Assembly: GCF_032854445.1 (NCBI RefSeq)
Contig: NC_088302.1
Span: forward strand, 28,930,330-28,994,329
Length of the DNA: 64,000 bases
DNA from: Liolophura sinensis
Lineage: Eukaryota > Mollusca > Polyplacophora > Chitonida > Chitonidae
Reading direction: 5' to 3'
Every line of letters begins with the position of its first letter. Position 1 is the first letter of the stretch. Shown here piece by piece: positions 1 through 13,460 of the stretch. The notes under the pieces were generated by a model, which saw only the letters and a program-made list of their open reading frames with translations, made no database searches and had not been told where the DNA came from. The position numbers and the translations under genes were made by a program.

Positions 1-192
1 AATAGGACGCACCAAAGAACATACGAGAATAAACTCTTTCTTGTCCATGACATGCAGGATGTGTTGAAGTTATGAAGGCAGAAATAGTTTCAGGCGTTAA
101 TTAAAATATATTGACAATTGCTCAGCCAACTTACCTGCATGAGGCACATTTTAATGTGTGCGCATGGATTTCATTTTACATATCTGATACGT
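1..192. other. No gene recognised
   Basis: Unique AT-rich sequence ahead of the first SINE fragment. I see no coding or structural signal in it. Confidence 0.5.
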
Positions 193-334
193 ACGTGGGG
201 AGGTCTGCCAGCAACCTGGTCGTGGGTTTGCCCCGGGCTGTGCCTGGATTCCACCCACCATAATGCTGGCTGCCGTCGTATAAGTGAAATATTCTTGAGT
301 ACGGCGTAAAACACCAATCAAATAAATAAATAAA
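193..334 (+). mobile_element. SINE family A, 3' part
   Basis: This is the 3' body of the commonest SINE in the window, called family A here. The landmarks are GGTCGTGGGTTTG, CCACCCACCATAATGCTGG, GCCGTCGTATAAGTGAAATA, TTCTTGAGTACGGCGTAAAA and a CACCAATCAAATAAATAAA tail. The tRNA-like head is missing, so this is a 5'-truncated copy. The same landmarks recur in about ten other places on both strands, which is what identifies it as a dispersed repeat. Confidence 0.85.
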
Positions 335-454
335 CATGTCTAATATATACTTATCGGCGCTATTTTGAATCCATTCTGTCTTTCACGGCCTTCGTTCAAG
401 GCGTTCAGCTGGAGAGTTGATCTCAAATGATTTTGGCATTCCTAAATGTGTAAT

Positions 455-1790
455 GGACACCGCCATAAGATATCTGACAAGCAGATTCTATCAGTGTTCC
501 GATACCCAGGCTAGTTCGCTGGACAAGGTGCAGGAGTCAGATCGACTTGCGCAACAGATATTTCTTGCTTAATTTGCAAACCCTAAGGTAAATAAATCTG
601 CCAGCTTGGTGTAATTTATAAAGTGTCTTGTTCCTGATGTTTTGGGCCGTACCTTGCCGAATGACACAGAGGATGCCACTTGCGGTTTCAAAGCCTTTAT
701 CCCACGCAGTCACAGCCCCAAATCGATGCAGCTATCGAGTGTAGACCAGCGTTCTGTTTTACGTGATTGATACCGAATTACACCACACGAAAGACTGCTG
801 ACATAACATGGGAAGTCGTAACTGTTTACCGTGAGGAAACTGTAAAGAAAACTGTTCAAACTCACGGTGTGTGGATGGTCCGTGATAGCCTGTCCCGGTC
901 AGTCGTCTTCGGGAGAAACTCTCAGACTATGTGGTCGAAGTCAACGCCGTCAGCCGATCACAGCACGCTGGCTAAGAGAGGCGGATGCCTGGTTTCGCTA
1001 CTCACGGATTTACATTCTGCCCAATGAGCGAAGCCGGTTTGATCCTCTCTAACGTCTCGGCTAATGACAGGCTGATGGAGGTTGCCACCACGATACTCGG
1101 TACTACTATACACTGGTGACCTGCAGTTATCTCCACTGGTAATGTGACGCCAAGCTCAATCTCATAACTGGATAAATAAAGGTGCAGAGTAGATAATACA
1201 TCCCCCAGGTTGCACAATACCCGGGTTTCTGTAACACAGGTCGAAGCTATACCCGGTGTGCGATTTATCTGTTAGTGAATGCTGTATGGAGGTGTGTTCT
1301 ATCGGATTGAGGCGTTCAGATTTGTCAGTAACATTTCTGAAGATGCAATACACACAATCTCCCCGAGGTTTGATATATTCCCTACCGTCGCACTAAGATC
1401 TGTCCAGTGCGCTTTTCTGTGGACTTCATGTATCTCCACTCTTCCACATTGTCTCTGATGAATGCTGTCTTCACACCTAACAAACGGTCCGACTCCTGTC
1501 AGAGCGCCCCGATTTATCACTTTCCTCAGCACGCATCTATTTTCCACAAGGATGATGATATGTTTTCCTGTGGATGGAATCGCGTCTCGGATGAGTTGAA
1601 GCATACCAATGAAAGGCCCGCTCGCCTTGCTATCACCTGAGAGAGTACGTGATCAATTTGGGCGGCAGGCTAACTTTGCGGTCGTGGATTCCGTAACTGT
1701 CCCGAGCATATCCCCAAATGGAATGATGCTATTCTCAGGTTCCAGACACGTCATTCTCCGCTATTCCGCCAGCTAACCGGATCACTTCTC
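455..1790 (+). pseudogene. Decayed protein-like region, unidentified
   Basis: I do not recognise a gene here. Several stretches read like ordinary protein on the plus strand but are cut by stops and frame changes: about 457-570, 620-768, 1024-1120, 1285-1460 and 1630-1779. From 1024 to 1779 one frame stays protein-like between about nine stops; examples are SANDRLMEVATTILG, DAIHTISPRFDIFPTVALRS and DQFGRQANFAVVDSV. Open stretches also exist on the minus strand (1299-1604), so the strand is not certain. The likeliest reading is an old gene or transposon relic. It could also be chance open sequence, and no family motif is visible. Confidence 0.3.
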
Positions 1791-3724
1791 GCGACTCCTG
1801 AGAATAAACAAACAAAAAACATCCAACTAATGTGTATAGATTGTAACAGATGAGTTAGTTTAGACTCGACCAGCCGCAAAGTCAAAGACTCTCAAGCCAG
1901 CTCTAATAACTATATTAGATTAGTTTTACGTTCGAATAACCTTTTAAGTAAACGAGACAGAGATGCACGGGATTGACATTAGTTGATTGCCTGGTCAATA
2001 CCGCGGACGGTTTCTTACCAACCTTTCACAAGAAAATGCATATCTACTTATGTCCCATGGCCAGCCGCAATAGCAGGCACACTTAAACTGCACCCGGCCG
2101 CCCACGGGTTGGTTAGTTCCGGCAGGTTTCATAGGGTCGTGGGGTCATGGTGAGGCACTCAGATGCGGGCCAGGCATATGGGATTAGGCGTTTCAATTAA
2201 TTCAGGTAACAAAGGGTGTAGAAATGCCCTGATGGAAGGAATAATTGGCACATGGCAGACATATGAATGCGGAATGTTAAATGACTTGTTAGTGGATCAA
2301 TTGGGCTGCGAATACCTCTATTGTGTGAAGCTGATAGATCTCTGTGGGGACCGACGTCTGTGGCATGGCCGATCAGGTATACTGTTGTACCCACGAGAAA
2401 GGTAATAGAACGGGAATGTTAGATCTATCATCGCATTTCCCACTTAGTGCATTAGTACTGGCCAGATTTGGCGCCGTTCCATGGGTCATTTAAGAGGCAA
2501 TTACGTGATAATGAGATTTGGTAACGCCAAACTACAATGTTAACGTGAACAGCCGAGTGCTTTGCTGTAATCCACAAATGCGTAGGTTTCAGACCGTTTT
2601 CCTTTTTCTGGCTATCCTTCCTAACAAGTGACGCAATCTCATCCTCCAGCCAACACTTTTCCTTTGTTTCTCTACATGTATATCTTTGGATTACTTTGAA
2701 AGTTTCAAACAATTATTAACCTACTTGAGTGAACTTTTGTGGAATCTTGGCTTCTGGATGCGATTGAGGGATTTGCGATTTAGAAACAGTGTGTGAATCA
2801 AAGGCCCCTATGGTTTGTGTATTTTTTTGACTGATAGTGGTTTTATGTGCCGGCATCAGTTTATGAGGGAAACCGTAGTAGCAGTATGGTGATATGTAAC
2901 GTCATCACTCACCGTTGTAGTAAAATAAAAGCTGCTCATCTGTACTTTATATAGTTGCTTCACGAAGTACTTAAGAATGTTTCTCTCTTATGGTGGTAGT
3001 CATTTTTATGAATGGACGAAACCAGAGTACCCGGTGTAAACCATCGACCTTTGGCATGGTACTGAAGAACTGACCTACATATATTCACATCACACTAATG
3101 GAATACGAGTGGTTAGACTGTGCAAACGGGCAAAGCGAGTGTCGTCGGCCGTTTAATGTCACTAAGGTTCCACCAATCGTGAGATCGCCCTCCATTCTTG
3201 ATCAGCTGTGAGCTTTAGAGACTATCTATTATAAAGCACAGCTATAGAACATCCTCTGTATTTGCGTTCTGTTGACTGATGAATGACTGACTGATTCATC
3301 GCTTGAGTGGTATTTAAAAAAAGAGATAACACAATACCAAATATATATATACCTCGAGGAAGTATCCCATATAAATTTCTCAGGCATAACTTTTTATTTT
3401 CATAGGTTGCATATAAGTTCAAAATAGTCACAATTCCACGCACAGAGAAAATTGAATGCGCCGCCATGTTATAAATTTAAACAAATCAGGAGGGAGTTAT
3501 TTGTACGACCCGAAACACAGCTATTTCCGCTGACGTCACGCGAACCCTATTTGTCTTTTAGCCATATGAGCGTTGAGTACGAGTGAAGTGACACTGTGTT
3601 TCAGGTTTCCGGAATATGGCGTATCACATGGCCTCATGTTAGCGTGTCAGAACAAAGTGGCACTAGTCGTTTAGGTATTTTCCCACCCCTGTTCTGAAAT
3701 AACTAAGGTCATACTGTTTGATGT
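1791..3724. other. No gene recognised
   Basis: I see nothing convincing in these 1.9 kb. The short open frames have no recognisable motif, splice context or repeat structure. Around 3275-3300 there is a small TGAC/TGAT-rich simple stretch. Confidence 0.5.
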
Positions 3725-3726
3725 CT

Positions 3727-3736
3727 TTTCTTTTCT

Positions 3737-3767
<31 letters not shown>

Positions 3768-3970
3768 TTCCATTGGTGTTTTACGCCGCAATCAATAATA
3801 TTTCACCTACACGATGGTGGCCAGCATTATGGTGGAAGGAAACCCAAGACAATCCGCATGTTGTTGCAGACCCTCTCACGTACGGTCGGAAGAGGAAACC
3901 ATCATGAGCCTGGCTTGAATTATCTGCGGCTTTATTGGTGAGGGGCTCCTGGGTCATTGCGCTCTGCTGT
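3727..3970 (-). mobile_element. SINE family A, near full length, reversed
   Basis: On the plus strand it begins with a TTTATTTATTTATT run (the reversed A-rich tail). GGTGTTTTACGCCG, AATATTTCAC, GGCCAGCATTATGGTGG and a degenerate tRNA-like head ending near GGGCTCCTGGGTCATTGCGC follow. The copy is diverged: the body lacks some bases and the second promoter box is altered, which suggests an old insertion. Confidence 0.75.
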
Positions 3971-4028
3971 TAACTTCCATGTATAGGTGTTAACTTTCAT
4001 GGGATAGGTGTTAACTTTCATGGATAGA
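3969..4028. repeat. Short tandem repeat, about 21 bp x 3
   Basis: Three imperfect copies of TGTTAACTTTCATGGATAGG-like sequence lie directly beside the head of the reversed SINE. Confidence 0.7.
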
Positions 4029-4785
4029 GGAAACCCGACTCCCCCACAGTAAACCACCACCATGCTTCAATACTCAGCCAATACTAAATAAAGTGAAGAA
4101 CTACTTCACGAAGAGGTAATAGATGTACATGAAGAGTATAATATAGAAGTTATTTGCCAACAGTTTAACCTGATCAAGTACAGATATGCAAGAAGGAAGC
4201 GGACGCCTCAAGACGATATACAGCAGACTATTACAGACTATTGGTGGTTTCGACACACTCTATAGCCGTTTAGTTCAATCCATAATTTAACACATTCGGC
4301 CATTACCATGGAGATGATTTTCAAGAACGTGAAAATGGTTTGTAGGGAAGCGAACACTGGGTTTGTGTTCAGTGATATGTTTATCTGTACGTCAAGACGA
4401 AATGATAATTATAAGTTTCAAATAGGGATTTGATTCATAATTTTTCCAAAGAACCAGCTAGGTACAAAAACTGCCCGAAAATAATTATCTGAAAATAGAA
4501 GAGGAACAGAAGGAAATACACCAAGGGTGACATGTCGTTTAACGAAATAAGCAGGGTTAATAAAGAACGTAAACATTTAAACAATATTATAAATGAAAAA
4601 AACTTATATTTTTTTTTATAAAAACTTATATAGAGCCATCCAGCTCTGATCGAGAAAAAATAGCTATTTCCTAGGTTTAGAATTTCAGCAGTATTATGGT
4701 TTTTGAAATAGCAACGTTTGTTTCGAGGTTTACACCTAAATCGTGCACCATGTTCGTTTATAAGATGGCGTTAATCAAAAGTACG
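4029..4785. other. No gene recognised
   Basis: AT-rich unique sequence with A and T runs around 4598-4620. No gene or repeat is seen. Confidence 0.5.
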
Positions 4786-5001
4786 TATCCCAACTGCGCT
4801 TTGGTTGCAGTTGGAGATATATTCATCACGATGATTGTATGCACACGGTGTCAGGCGTGTCTTAAACCTGGCATGACAGGAAACCGCTGTTGCATATCTC
4901 AACTGCGCTTTGTTTGCAGTTGAAGACATATTCAACATGATGATTTCATGCACACGGTGTCACGGGTGTCTTAAACCTGGCATGACAGGAAACCGTTGCC
5001 G
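4786..5001. repeat. Tandem duplication, period 109 bp, two copies
   Basis: The block from 4786 to 4894 is repeated from 4895 to about 5001. Shared landmarks at fixed spacing are CAACTGCGCTTTG, GCACACGGTGTCA and CTTAAACCTGGCATGACAGG. The copies differ by scattered substitutions, so the duplication is not recent. Open frames crossing it on both strands are explained by the duplication. Confidence 0.9.
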
Positions 5002-5404
5002 TCTTTGAACAGATACAAACTCAAGTGTGACAAGTTACACATAAAAATAGGACGAGATGAATCTATTGATATTCTGTCAGTCACAAGGTTGAAGAAATAA
5101 AATTAATGTGGCCATTAAATGTGTCTGAACAGGTATGCAAAGAAGACTTAAAGCAGATAAACAATCACGACATGTCCTGGATGTGATTGGAAACCAGCTG
5201 AAGAACATGCATGTTTTGTAGTAAATAACGAATGACATCAAATGAATGTCTATCAAAATACGATAGGCTGAGCAAAATAATGGAATGTACAGTTACAAAC
5301 AAATGAAAACTTCATTATACGTCGGTGATGCTAAATGCTTCACTACAAACCTGTCAGAGCAAAACACTTAGTATCAATATGCATTTCAACGGTTGGGAGA
5401 GAAC

Positions 5405-5640
5405 ACCTGTCAGTGGACGGGAGGTTAAGATGCCTGACTTCCAATCAGGACATTTGAGGTGCGCGTTCAAACCCGGTCCTTGCAGGACAGGGAGTTTGCA
5501 GATTTCTATAATCTACAAACTAGTGCAACCAAGTAACCTCGATAAAGACCACTTATCATCCACCTGAATGGTGTACACATCTGTACATCTAACTTTCCGT
5601 TGGTTTACCCCGAGTGCGCGGCTCCTTCCAATTATAAAGC
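5405..5640 (+). mobile_element. tRNA-derived SINE, family C
   Basis: A tRNA-like head has GGAGGTTAAGATGCCTGACT and the B-box-like GCGTTCAAACCC at 5463-5474. A body follows with GGGAGTTTGCAGATTTCTAT. The second copy, at about 18.42 kb, shares the head (GGTTAAGGTGTTTGCCTTTC, GGGTTCAAAACC) and the start of the body (AGGGAATTTGTAGATTCCTC). That pairing separates this family from A, B and D. The end is approximate. Confidence 0.6.
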
Positions 5641-8600
5641 TGAAAAACATCGTATAAGTAAATATCATTTATATCCGCTTGATGGAATACCTTGGACACG
5701 ACAGTTTTTGAATCATTAACACGAGGTAGTTCGAGATAATCGATATGGTTTAAGAGATATACAGTCAATATATGTACTGACTTTCAAAGCTCTTGATTTG
5801 GAATCTACATTAATGGAAGTGTGAAAATATAACTCACAATCTTTGCAGGTTGTGGGTTATTTTGCAATTTTGCATGGGCAAAAAAGGCACGAAATTCTCT
5901 TGATAGACTCCTCAGATTTGCTGGAAAGCTGTTATCCTCACCCAGTGTTGAAAACTAAGGGAAATATCCAAATCTTGTAAAGCGAAATCCAAAGTCAAAT
6001 TTCCGAAAAAATTAGGATTACAATTCCATATAATTAAAATATAATAGTGACCGAAGATACGTGGATGTGTCGATGTAGGCAGCAGTTTTCAATGATGTCG
6101 AAAAAACACACCTGTGTAATAACCGAACAATGTATCAAATCCAGAACCAAGTCCATAACATGTTTGAATCAATAAAAGGTCCATGTTTGTATTCTACAAA
6201 ATATCCTGCTATAAAGCAAGGAAATGTATGAAAATATCTCCGTTAAAATATATATTCGTGGATATATATTTATGCAAATCAGCATTTATGTAAACAAAAT
6301 GATGTCTTATTGTAATTCCTGTATAGCACCATTAAGTCCTAATTGGGGATAATTATAAAAATAATAACCTGATTGTGGACAAACTTAATCATACACAGGT
6401 TCAGGTAATAGGCAAGATCTATGATAAGTTTCATCAAAATAGGCGCAGTAGTTTGGGAGGAGAGGCATTTGCAAAATCGTGTCTACAAGACAAGGTGATT
6501 CCAGTACACACTCCTAACTTCGTTGTTAGGGAGGGGTATAATTATCTATAGGGTATTAACATGCAATGTTCTGTCACAAAGCAATATGTCTTAGTTTCAG
6601 CTTGAAGAAGGCGCTACTGTGAGTTTGTCGAAACGCATATGATTAAATTCATGTGATAACACAGTTGCACTTTGCAACCACACGAAACATGCCATCAATA
6701 CCCATGCTAAATTAACATAGCAAAACATGTGGATAGCAAAAAATTTCCATTCACTATGTGCATCCTTTTCAGTCGAAACCAAATCAACGGATATTTAAGT
6801 TCCAATCACGTAACTAAAAGCTTCTTGTGTTTATTCATGGCAGGCGAATCTGTTAAAAATTTAAACCGTCACAAATAGTGTTGTCACTGCCTGACGTGTA
6901 CATAGCGTGTAACACAAGACTCTCAGTTGACAGCTTCTCCAGAAAAAACATTATCCATCACGTCTTTGGACACTAAGTCGGTAAATTTATTGAATTCTCA
7001 AAGACGAGGTCTTCAAATGAATAGTTCATCTTCTCTTGGAAAGAACTTTGAATTACCATTGTTAGGACTATGTTTCTTCCTTACTCATCAAGCGGCATTG
7101 TAAAAAATATAGATGGAAACGGCTGACCGAGAAGGTTTTTTGAGGAGCTGATTCCTATCAACCATCCTGAGACCCCGCTCCTGTAAGGTTAACATAGCAG
7201 GGTCATATGTGGAGAACCCAGCGGATTACTCTCACTGCACGCTGTGAAACATTACCATATGAGAACAGACTATTGTCTCCGTTCAATGGGGATTCAAGAA
7301 ACTGTCGGAACATTCAAGCTCGCGTATAAATACCGCAAGCACAAGGAAGAAACTATGTTTTTCAACAGCTTTGTAAGTCTGTTTGTCTGTGGGTGGATCG
7401 GTGTGTCGGCCAGTTGATCAAATTTTTGATATCTGTCTTTTAACAAGGTTCATTTATATAACAAGGGGCTGGAGCAGAATGCGACATCGTGTATATGAGT
7501 ATAATAAGTACATACAGGCTTGGCGATGGATTGGCATCTTGTAGTTCGTAACAACCAATGAATGAATCAGTCGCTTAACTACTCGCGGGGTTTGAACCAC
7601 GCCCAAAAACACGTTGAGCCAACGGAAAAGATATTTCAGCAGAACTGCTAGGGCGCCTTAGACCTTAGAATCTATTCAACATAGACAGCCTCTTTTTTAT
7701 AGAGACACTGTGCTGAAACTGTGCTTCACACCAACCCGCGTAGCAGACAAACCTGTAATGCCATTAGCTTCAAACTCAGCACTTCCCCGTTATCTTCAGT
7801 CTGTTATGTACACATCATTGATCATGCGACTGCGCCATGCAGACTGCGCTTGTCGTGGAGCACAGTTATTAACTTAGACGCAAAAGCTGGAATCTTGTTA
7901 GCTTTTGAGGTGCGCTGTAAACGAAGTTGTAGCTCGGAGTCGTGTCCATTCCAAGGCAAAGTTTTACCAAAGACAAAAGCCATTTATTTGCACTGACTTG
8001 CATAAACCTTTACCTATCTTCACAAATGGCACATTACATTCGTTTCAGCAGAAAGGAATTGAAACACTGGGTGAGCCAGGCGAGTCTATGTACTGAGACG
8101 GTGACATGCATGAAAATGACAATGGCATCCAGACCTGATGTTTATTTGCTATTTACTCCATAGTGCAGACAATTTACCTGACGTTGTTAAAATAAGAAAA
8201 TAGGTTGCAATACGAGGAACGAAACCTCTTAATACTTAGAAATTAATTCCTGCCTATAGTTTTTCCGGTCCATGTTTAACTGTCTGCTATTTATTTCTGA
8301 TCGTCCATTTTCTATGAAGTTTGAGTTAGGCATCTAAAGCACATTGACAATGCATGCCATGTAAATATTGTGCAAGGAGACACCACGATGCTATACCACT
8401 CAGTCATGATCATCGAATGCATACCCCCGCTTGTCACCAAAAGTATGTGCTGTTGATCGGGGTATAAGGATTGCGCCATTCGTGGCTCAAACACTGGTAG
8501 TGATCTCAGTCTATTTGAACATGAATATAAGCTCTACGGCTAACCGTTCTCTGCCATACACTTGACCTTTTCCATCACCAAAACCGTATTGACATTTTAT

Positions 8601-8745
8601 AATTTTATTTTTTAAAACCAGCAGATCTTTCAAGTCAGCTATCGACATTGCATCAACGTGGAGAAAACCGATGAATACAACCCTGCATAGTCCGTTAGAA
8701 TAATGCTTTTTATAGGACAGTTGTTCACGGATGACAGAGGCGTAA
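5641..8745. other. No gene recognised; possible SINE head remnant near 7.6 kb
   Basis: Three kilobases of AT-rich unique sequence. The only structure I noticed is a minus-strand B-box-like GGTTTGAACCACGCC at about 7588-7603, probably a decayed tRNA-derived SINE head. The overlapping small frames at 7721-8163 have no features. Confidence 0.45.
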
Positions 8746-8960
8746 TTTGCGACATACAATGGAATATTGCATTTATTCAAGGAATGTAAGTTGAATGGGT
8801 GTCGGAACCCACTGTATTGAGGGTTTGTGACATAGGCTGGAATATTGTACTTATCTGACGATTTCAGGTTCATGGGTGTCAGAAGCGAATTTTATAGGGT
8901 TGTATTGGGACATACGCACTATATGGCATATGCCAGGTTTACGGGTGGACGCTGCCGCCT
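8746..8960. repeat. Divergent tandem repeat, period about 78 bp
   Basis: Two and a half diverged units share GACATA, TGGAATATTG, a GGTTCATGGGTGTCAGAA-like block and AGGGTTTG at a spacing near 78 bp. The last unit is the most decayed. A 120-codon minus-strand frame (8511-8873) runs through it but has no recognisable domain. Confidence 0.6.
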
Positions 8961-11900
8961 GTTGCTGTGTACCTATTCTAAATATCCTGGGGTATAGACA
9001 CATTTCAACCTGCAAAGGATGAATTTTCAGTCAATGACCTGTTTAGCCAGCAAACAGACCGACAGCTCGCCCCTAGTACATACTGCGCACCTCCTTAAAT
9101 GTTCTTCCTCTAAATCTTCGTAAATTTATACAAACACATGCAAACTGCACTTGATAGTAAATTAAAATTCTTACCAGCGGTATCCTGCATAGGTCTGTAA
9201 TATGTGTAAAGTACAGTAATGTGTTATCCCGAGAGAATGAAGTATGTATACATGTTATCTTTATGTATTAGAGAAGAGTTATACTTATGCTGCATCTACG
9301 TCAGATATGCTATCCTTTCTTCCAGACCTGTGTAGAAAGTAGGTTACCGGTTTAATGTGGTCTATATAAATGTACGTTTTATTGAGGTGACCAATCAGCT
9401 CGCCGCTTACACGACGCTTATCGGATCTTGTTATCCGCGGCGTTCGTGCACGGCTATGCCTACAAGTGCCTACTAGGATGGGATTGCCAGCCTTAGTTTT
9501 TAGTGATCAACACTACCCGGGCGTCACGGATTGCCTGCGACTGATACTCAAACGCAACTTCCACGTTTAAAACCTGATCTCAAACGAACTTCACTGTCCC
9601 GCTTTGTTCAGAGGTGCGTTCAGGGCAGAATGTAATATCTATCCATAATTTATACATCGATGAGCCTCTGTCTTTCACCAATCAAAATTGGTTGTTCCCA
9701 ATCATTAATACGCAGGAATATGACGCCAGGAACGTAGCCGATATGTAAATAAATTGCTACGAACATCCCCGTAGTTTTATTTACATAAATACATGCAAAT
9801 ACATGAAAATTTAGAATAAAACTCTAACCGAGATAAACTGACCATGTACAGTGATGTCGCTATATTTTCACTCCCCAGGCTGTATCCAGTTTTTATCCAA
9901 TACATTTGCGTATTAGACAAATCCGGTCACACATCTGTATCTATTCACGTGTGGCCCGTTAGGAACGTCTGTCATTCCCGTTGGCTGCGTTAGAGTTTTA
10001 GGGAAATCTTCAAATGAGCAAATCCAGACTTTCACCTAACTAAACTTAAAACATTGTTTATACTAAGTTAGAAAATGGGTAGAGCATTCCATGAAATAAA
10101 TTATAAATAAATTATCTCCAAAAATCAGACTATGTTGTATTGCTTTACGTTTTTCGACGTTTTGTAAAATTCAGCCTTTCCTCGATGTAGTGCTAGATGG
10201 ACGAAATTTTGACCAAGAACTTCTCAAACAACAGGATTTCTTTTCATGGCAGCTTAGCAAGGCAGGCACCAGTTTTTCATCACCGCTTCATGGAATACCT
10301 TTCATGTTAGGCATCAGTCTACCCCTCAATCATGCTGATGATTCCCACACAGCATGCACGTACGGTGTCGTTCGGAGCTTAATCATGCAGGTGTGATTAC
10401 TATATTTGGACTTCCACAGATCGTTTTGTTCACACAAAAGTAACGCTGTTTTGGTTGCTATATTTTTCGTAAGATCTTTTGGCCCTGCTATCAGGCCTTT
10501 TAATTTGTCACAAATACCGTTAGAAAAATAGAGACAAAAGAATCGTTACCCGAAAATTAATCCCAAGCATGGCTGCACTGGCATACATATTGTCAAAGGC
10601 ACTTGACAGTGCATGGGTATGTCTATATGTTACCAGTTTATCTCGGATCTGAGCTTACCAAGAATGCGAATGGGTTTTTAAAGGTATTTTCTTGCTCATA
10701 CTTATGCTAGATTTCCTGTCCAAGGCTGAGCTTAAATCATGGGTGTCGTAGCGATTGATAAAAACATACCGTGTTGTTCACACCGAATGAATTCAGATCT
10801 GAAGTTGCGAATTAAGCAGTACATGGCTTCCGGCTGTGTACGTTGTTATTCAGGAGAAAAAGCAACACGGACTTGGTTCCTACATGAGGTGTTTTTGAGA
10901 ACTAAGCAGTACTGATCTAAGTGTCACATGCGGTCCTGTTTGGGACCAAGTAATACAGGTCTGGTTACCACATAATCCTGCTGTTTCGAATACGGCTTTA
11001 ATTCAGGAGGTTATCGATTATCTGGAGACGGTCACAACATACAACAAAACCTATTCATGCGACTATCACAGTCACAATATATATAGAGAAAGCATGTTTA
11101 TTAAGAACTTTATCCATTAAGTCAGATATAAGAGATCAATGGCACAGCTTCAGGGTATGGAGCTAAATAGGAAAAAGGGACTTCCAGACCTACAGAGGGA
11201 AACCCTGTTGATAAAGGCGAAGCACATGCCATTCTCTTGCCCTTCGCAGAACAGGTCGCAGCGCAGGTCAATATGAAGCTGTCACTTCTTCAATGTGAAG
11301 GAAAGTTCCCCTCAAGCAGTTGTTAAGCAATGCAGCACCCCGTAAAATAAGAAACTGTTCATAATAATAGGCATGCGCGGAAAATCAATTCACCAACTCA
11401 CTAAACAGGGGCTAATTTAGATAAGTTAGGACAAGAAATGCCTTAGTCTGGTTTACACGCTCTTGATCAAAGGCAATTATAACCATTGCAATCAGGTGTA
11501 TTGTGGTGCACGGACATTGGTTCTCGTTTTCCATGCTTCCACATGTATCTGTAGGAAGCTGTAGGAGTCGGCACTGAAGGCCGACACAGCGTAAGTTTGC
11601 CAGGTTTCCTCGGGCATATCAATATTTTTTCAGTCTAGAAGTAACTGAATAAGTTTCTTTGTACCTTAATTAAATGGGGCCGTATCTCATACTATGTTGA
11701 TTGTGTATTATTATTCCAGTTTGAGTAGTACAGGCTAAAATGATGGTTAGCTCAACTGATAGAAGTTACAATTTTTCAAAGCTGGTGGATCTTACACCTT
11801 TTCTGTTAAAAATATGATGAAAAGCGATGATCGTGCTTACAAATAAGTTTATATGCCACTAATTTATAATTTCTGAAAATGTGGAGAGAATGTGCATTCA

Positions 11901-13092
11901 TTTAACAAGATTTATGGAGCTTTTCTTCACCGAAGATCAAATTTAGTCTCCAATAGTTCGAGGGGTGAAGCACTTAGATGTATATGCGAAAACAAGCTTT
12001 ACCTTTTTGACAGATTTTATTCAAGTGAAATATTACTGCATCGATTTTTTCATCTCCAGCTTACACATTCTCCTGGTACATAGCCAGAGAATGAAGAGGA
12101 AATCAATGTGTAAAAGTTTCCCTACCAAAAGTATTTTAACACACGCTCTGTTGCCCTCAAATTTTGTTGCATTATAACGGTTACCATGTAACATTTTAAT
12201 TAAGCCATTTCTCTGTCCAGTTATTCGTGAGAAAATGGCGCGTTCATTGATACTGTTGACATCCATTGTGTCTTGCTTTGTGTGATGTCTCCGCAGCGCG
12301 GATGTTCGCGTGCCGGTGCAATTGATCGTGGGGAGAAAGCTTTGCCTTCATCAGGCTATATGGCACAGATGAAAAGGGCAAGAGCTCAGAGAATTACCAG
12401 GAAAGTGAATGAGACATAGCTATGCGTGCGGCAGTCGCTGTAATCGCTCTGCCTTCGATTGTCAGCTGTAAGGACCTTAGATTATAGAGCAAGATGATCA
12501 GCTGCCCACTACCACATTTCTGTTTTATTGCCAATGACGTCTGTAAATCATTATCCCTCTCTTTAGGCACCTCAGTTTTAAAATAAACTCTTTTTAACCA
12601 ATGGCGAAGACGTCGGTTGATTTTTACTGCGCTCAGTGAATCACTATAAAAACGAATTTTAGCAGCCCTAATTTCAAAGAAAGCTGAATTAGAGTAGTTT
12701 GTCAAGGTTAGTCGATATCAGAATCAATTAAATTTAATAACACTGAAGTGATCTGTATGATTAGACGTCTGTTTACGGTCACACGTCGTTGTACGCTTCC
12801 ATCTGAAACGCCCTTGTGAGAAAACGACACATTCTTGCTTCGACACTAATCTTTGCAATTAAATATATGGTAGCAAATGCAGCTGTCTAGACGTTCCTTC
12901 AATTTGCATTAAATTAACAAAGTGCGTAAAACTTCCAAGGCTCTTCAAACTGAGATGTGGCAAGCTACTAAACACTCCTTAGATGTATAGAAACCTGACT
13001 GTGGTTTAACTATTACCTTTTTCTAGGTGAAGAGGTAAGTGTATAATGGTCAATTCTTGTGACAACTTTGACTTCTAGCTTTATGTCATCCA
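8961..13092. other. No gene recognised
   Basis: Four kilobases of mostly unique sequence. Around 10.79-10.99 kb, AAGCAGTACTGATCT- and GGTCTGGTTACCACA-like blocks hint at a very old tandem repeat. The small frames at 10190-10396, 11892-12266 and 12394-12705 show no motif or splice context that I trust. Confidence 0.45.
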
Positions 13093-13460
13093 TCAACTAC
13101 TGAAGGATGAGGTGAAAGCTTTCCTGAAACGCCTACAGTTCCATATCACCCACGGATCAACAAGACAAAGGACTTGTTTTTTCACCATAACATCTTTGCG
13201 TTGAAGTTTGCTTGACAGGAAGAAATCGCTTGTTTGGACAACCAGGATTTGAGGATTCAAAGACTGTTTTGTTGAAAGCATTCAAAATTAACAAAAAAGC
13301 CATCAACCTTGAATCAGCAGTTATCTTTTCAGCAGCTTTCTCAGGATGTCCATCAATAAAAATACAGAAATCTTGTGCAAAAGGGGAAAAAGAAAATATT
13401 GCAAGTGGTGCCATGATTTTCCATGTGTCATTAACTTCTGTGTAATTCTTCATTTGAAGA
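13093..13460 (-). pseudogene. Decayed coding fragment, unidentified
   Basis: I cannot name the family. On the minus strand from 13453 one frame gives 98 codons of ordinary-looking protein, including MAPLAIFSFSPFAQDF and HPEKAAEKITADSRLMAFLL. A stop is followed in the same frame by more protein-like sequence broken by further stops. The next frame carries KKQVLCLVDPWV, which suggests a frameshift. A possible acceptor, ATGCACAG, precedes AAGTTTCTTCAAATG. It is most likely a relic of a transposon or gene. The lack of a recognised domain keeps confidence low. Confidence 0.4.
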
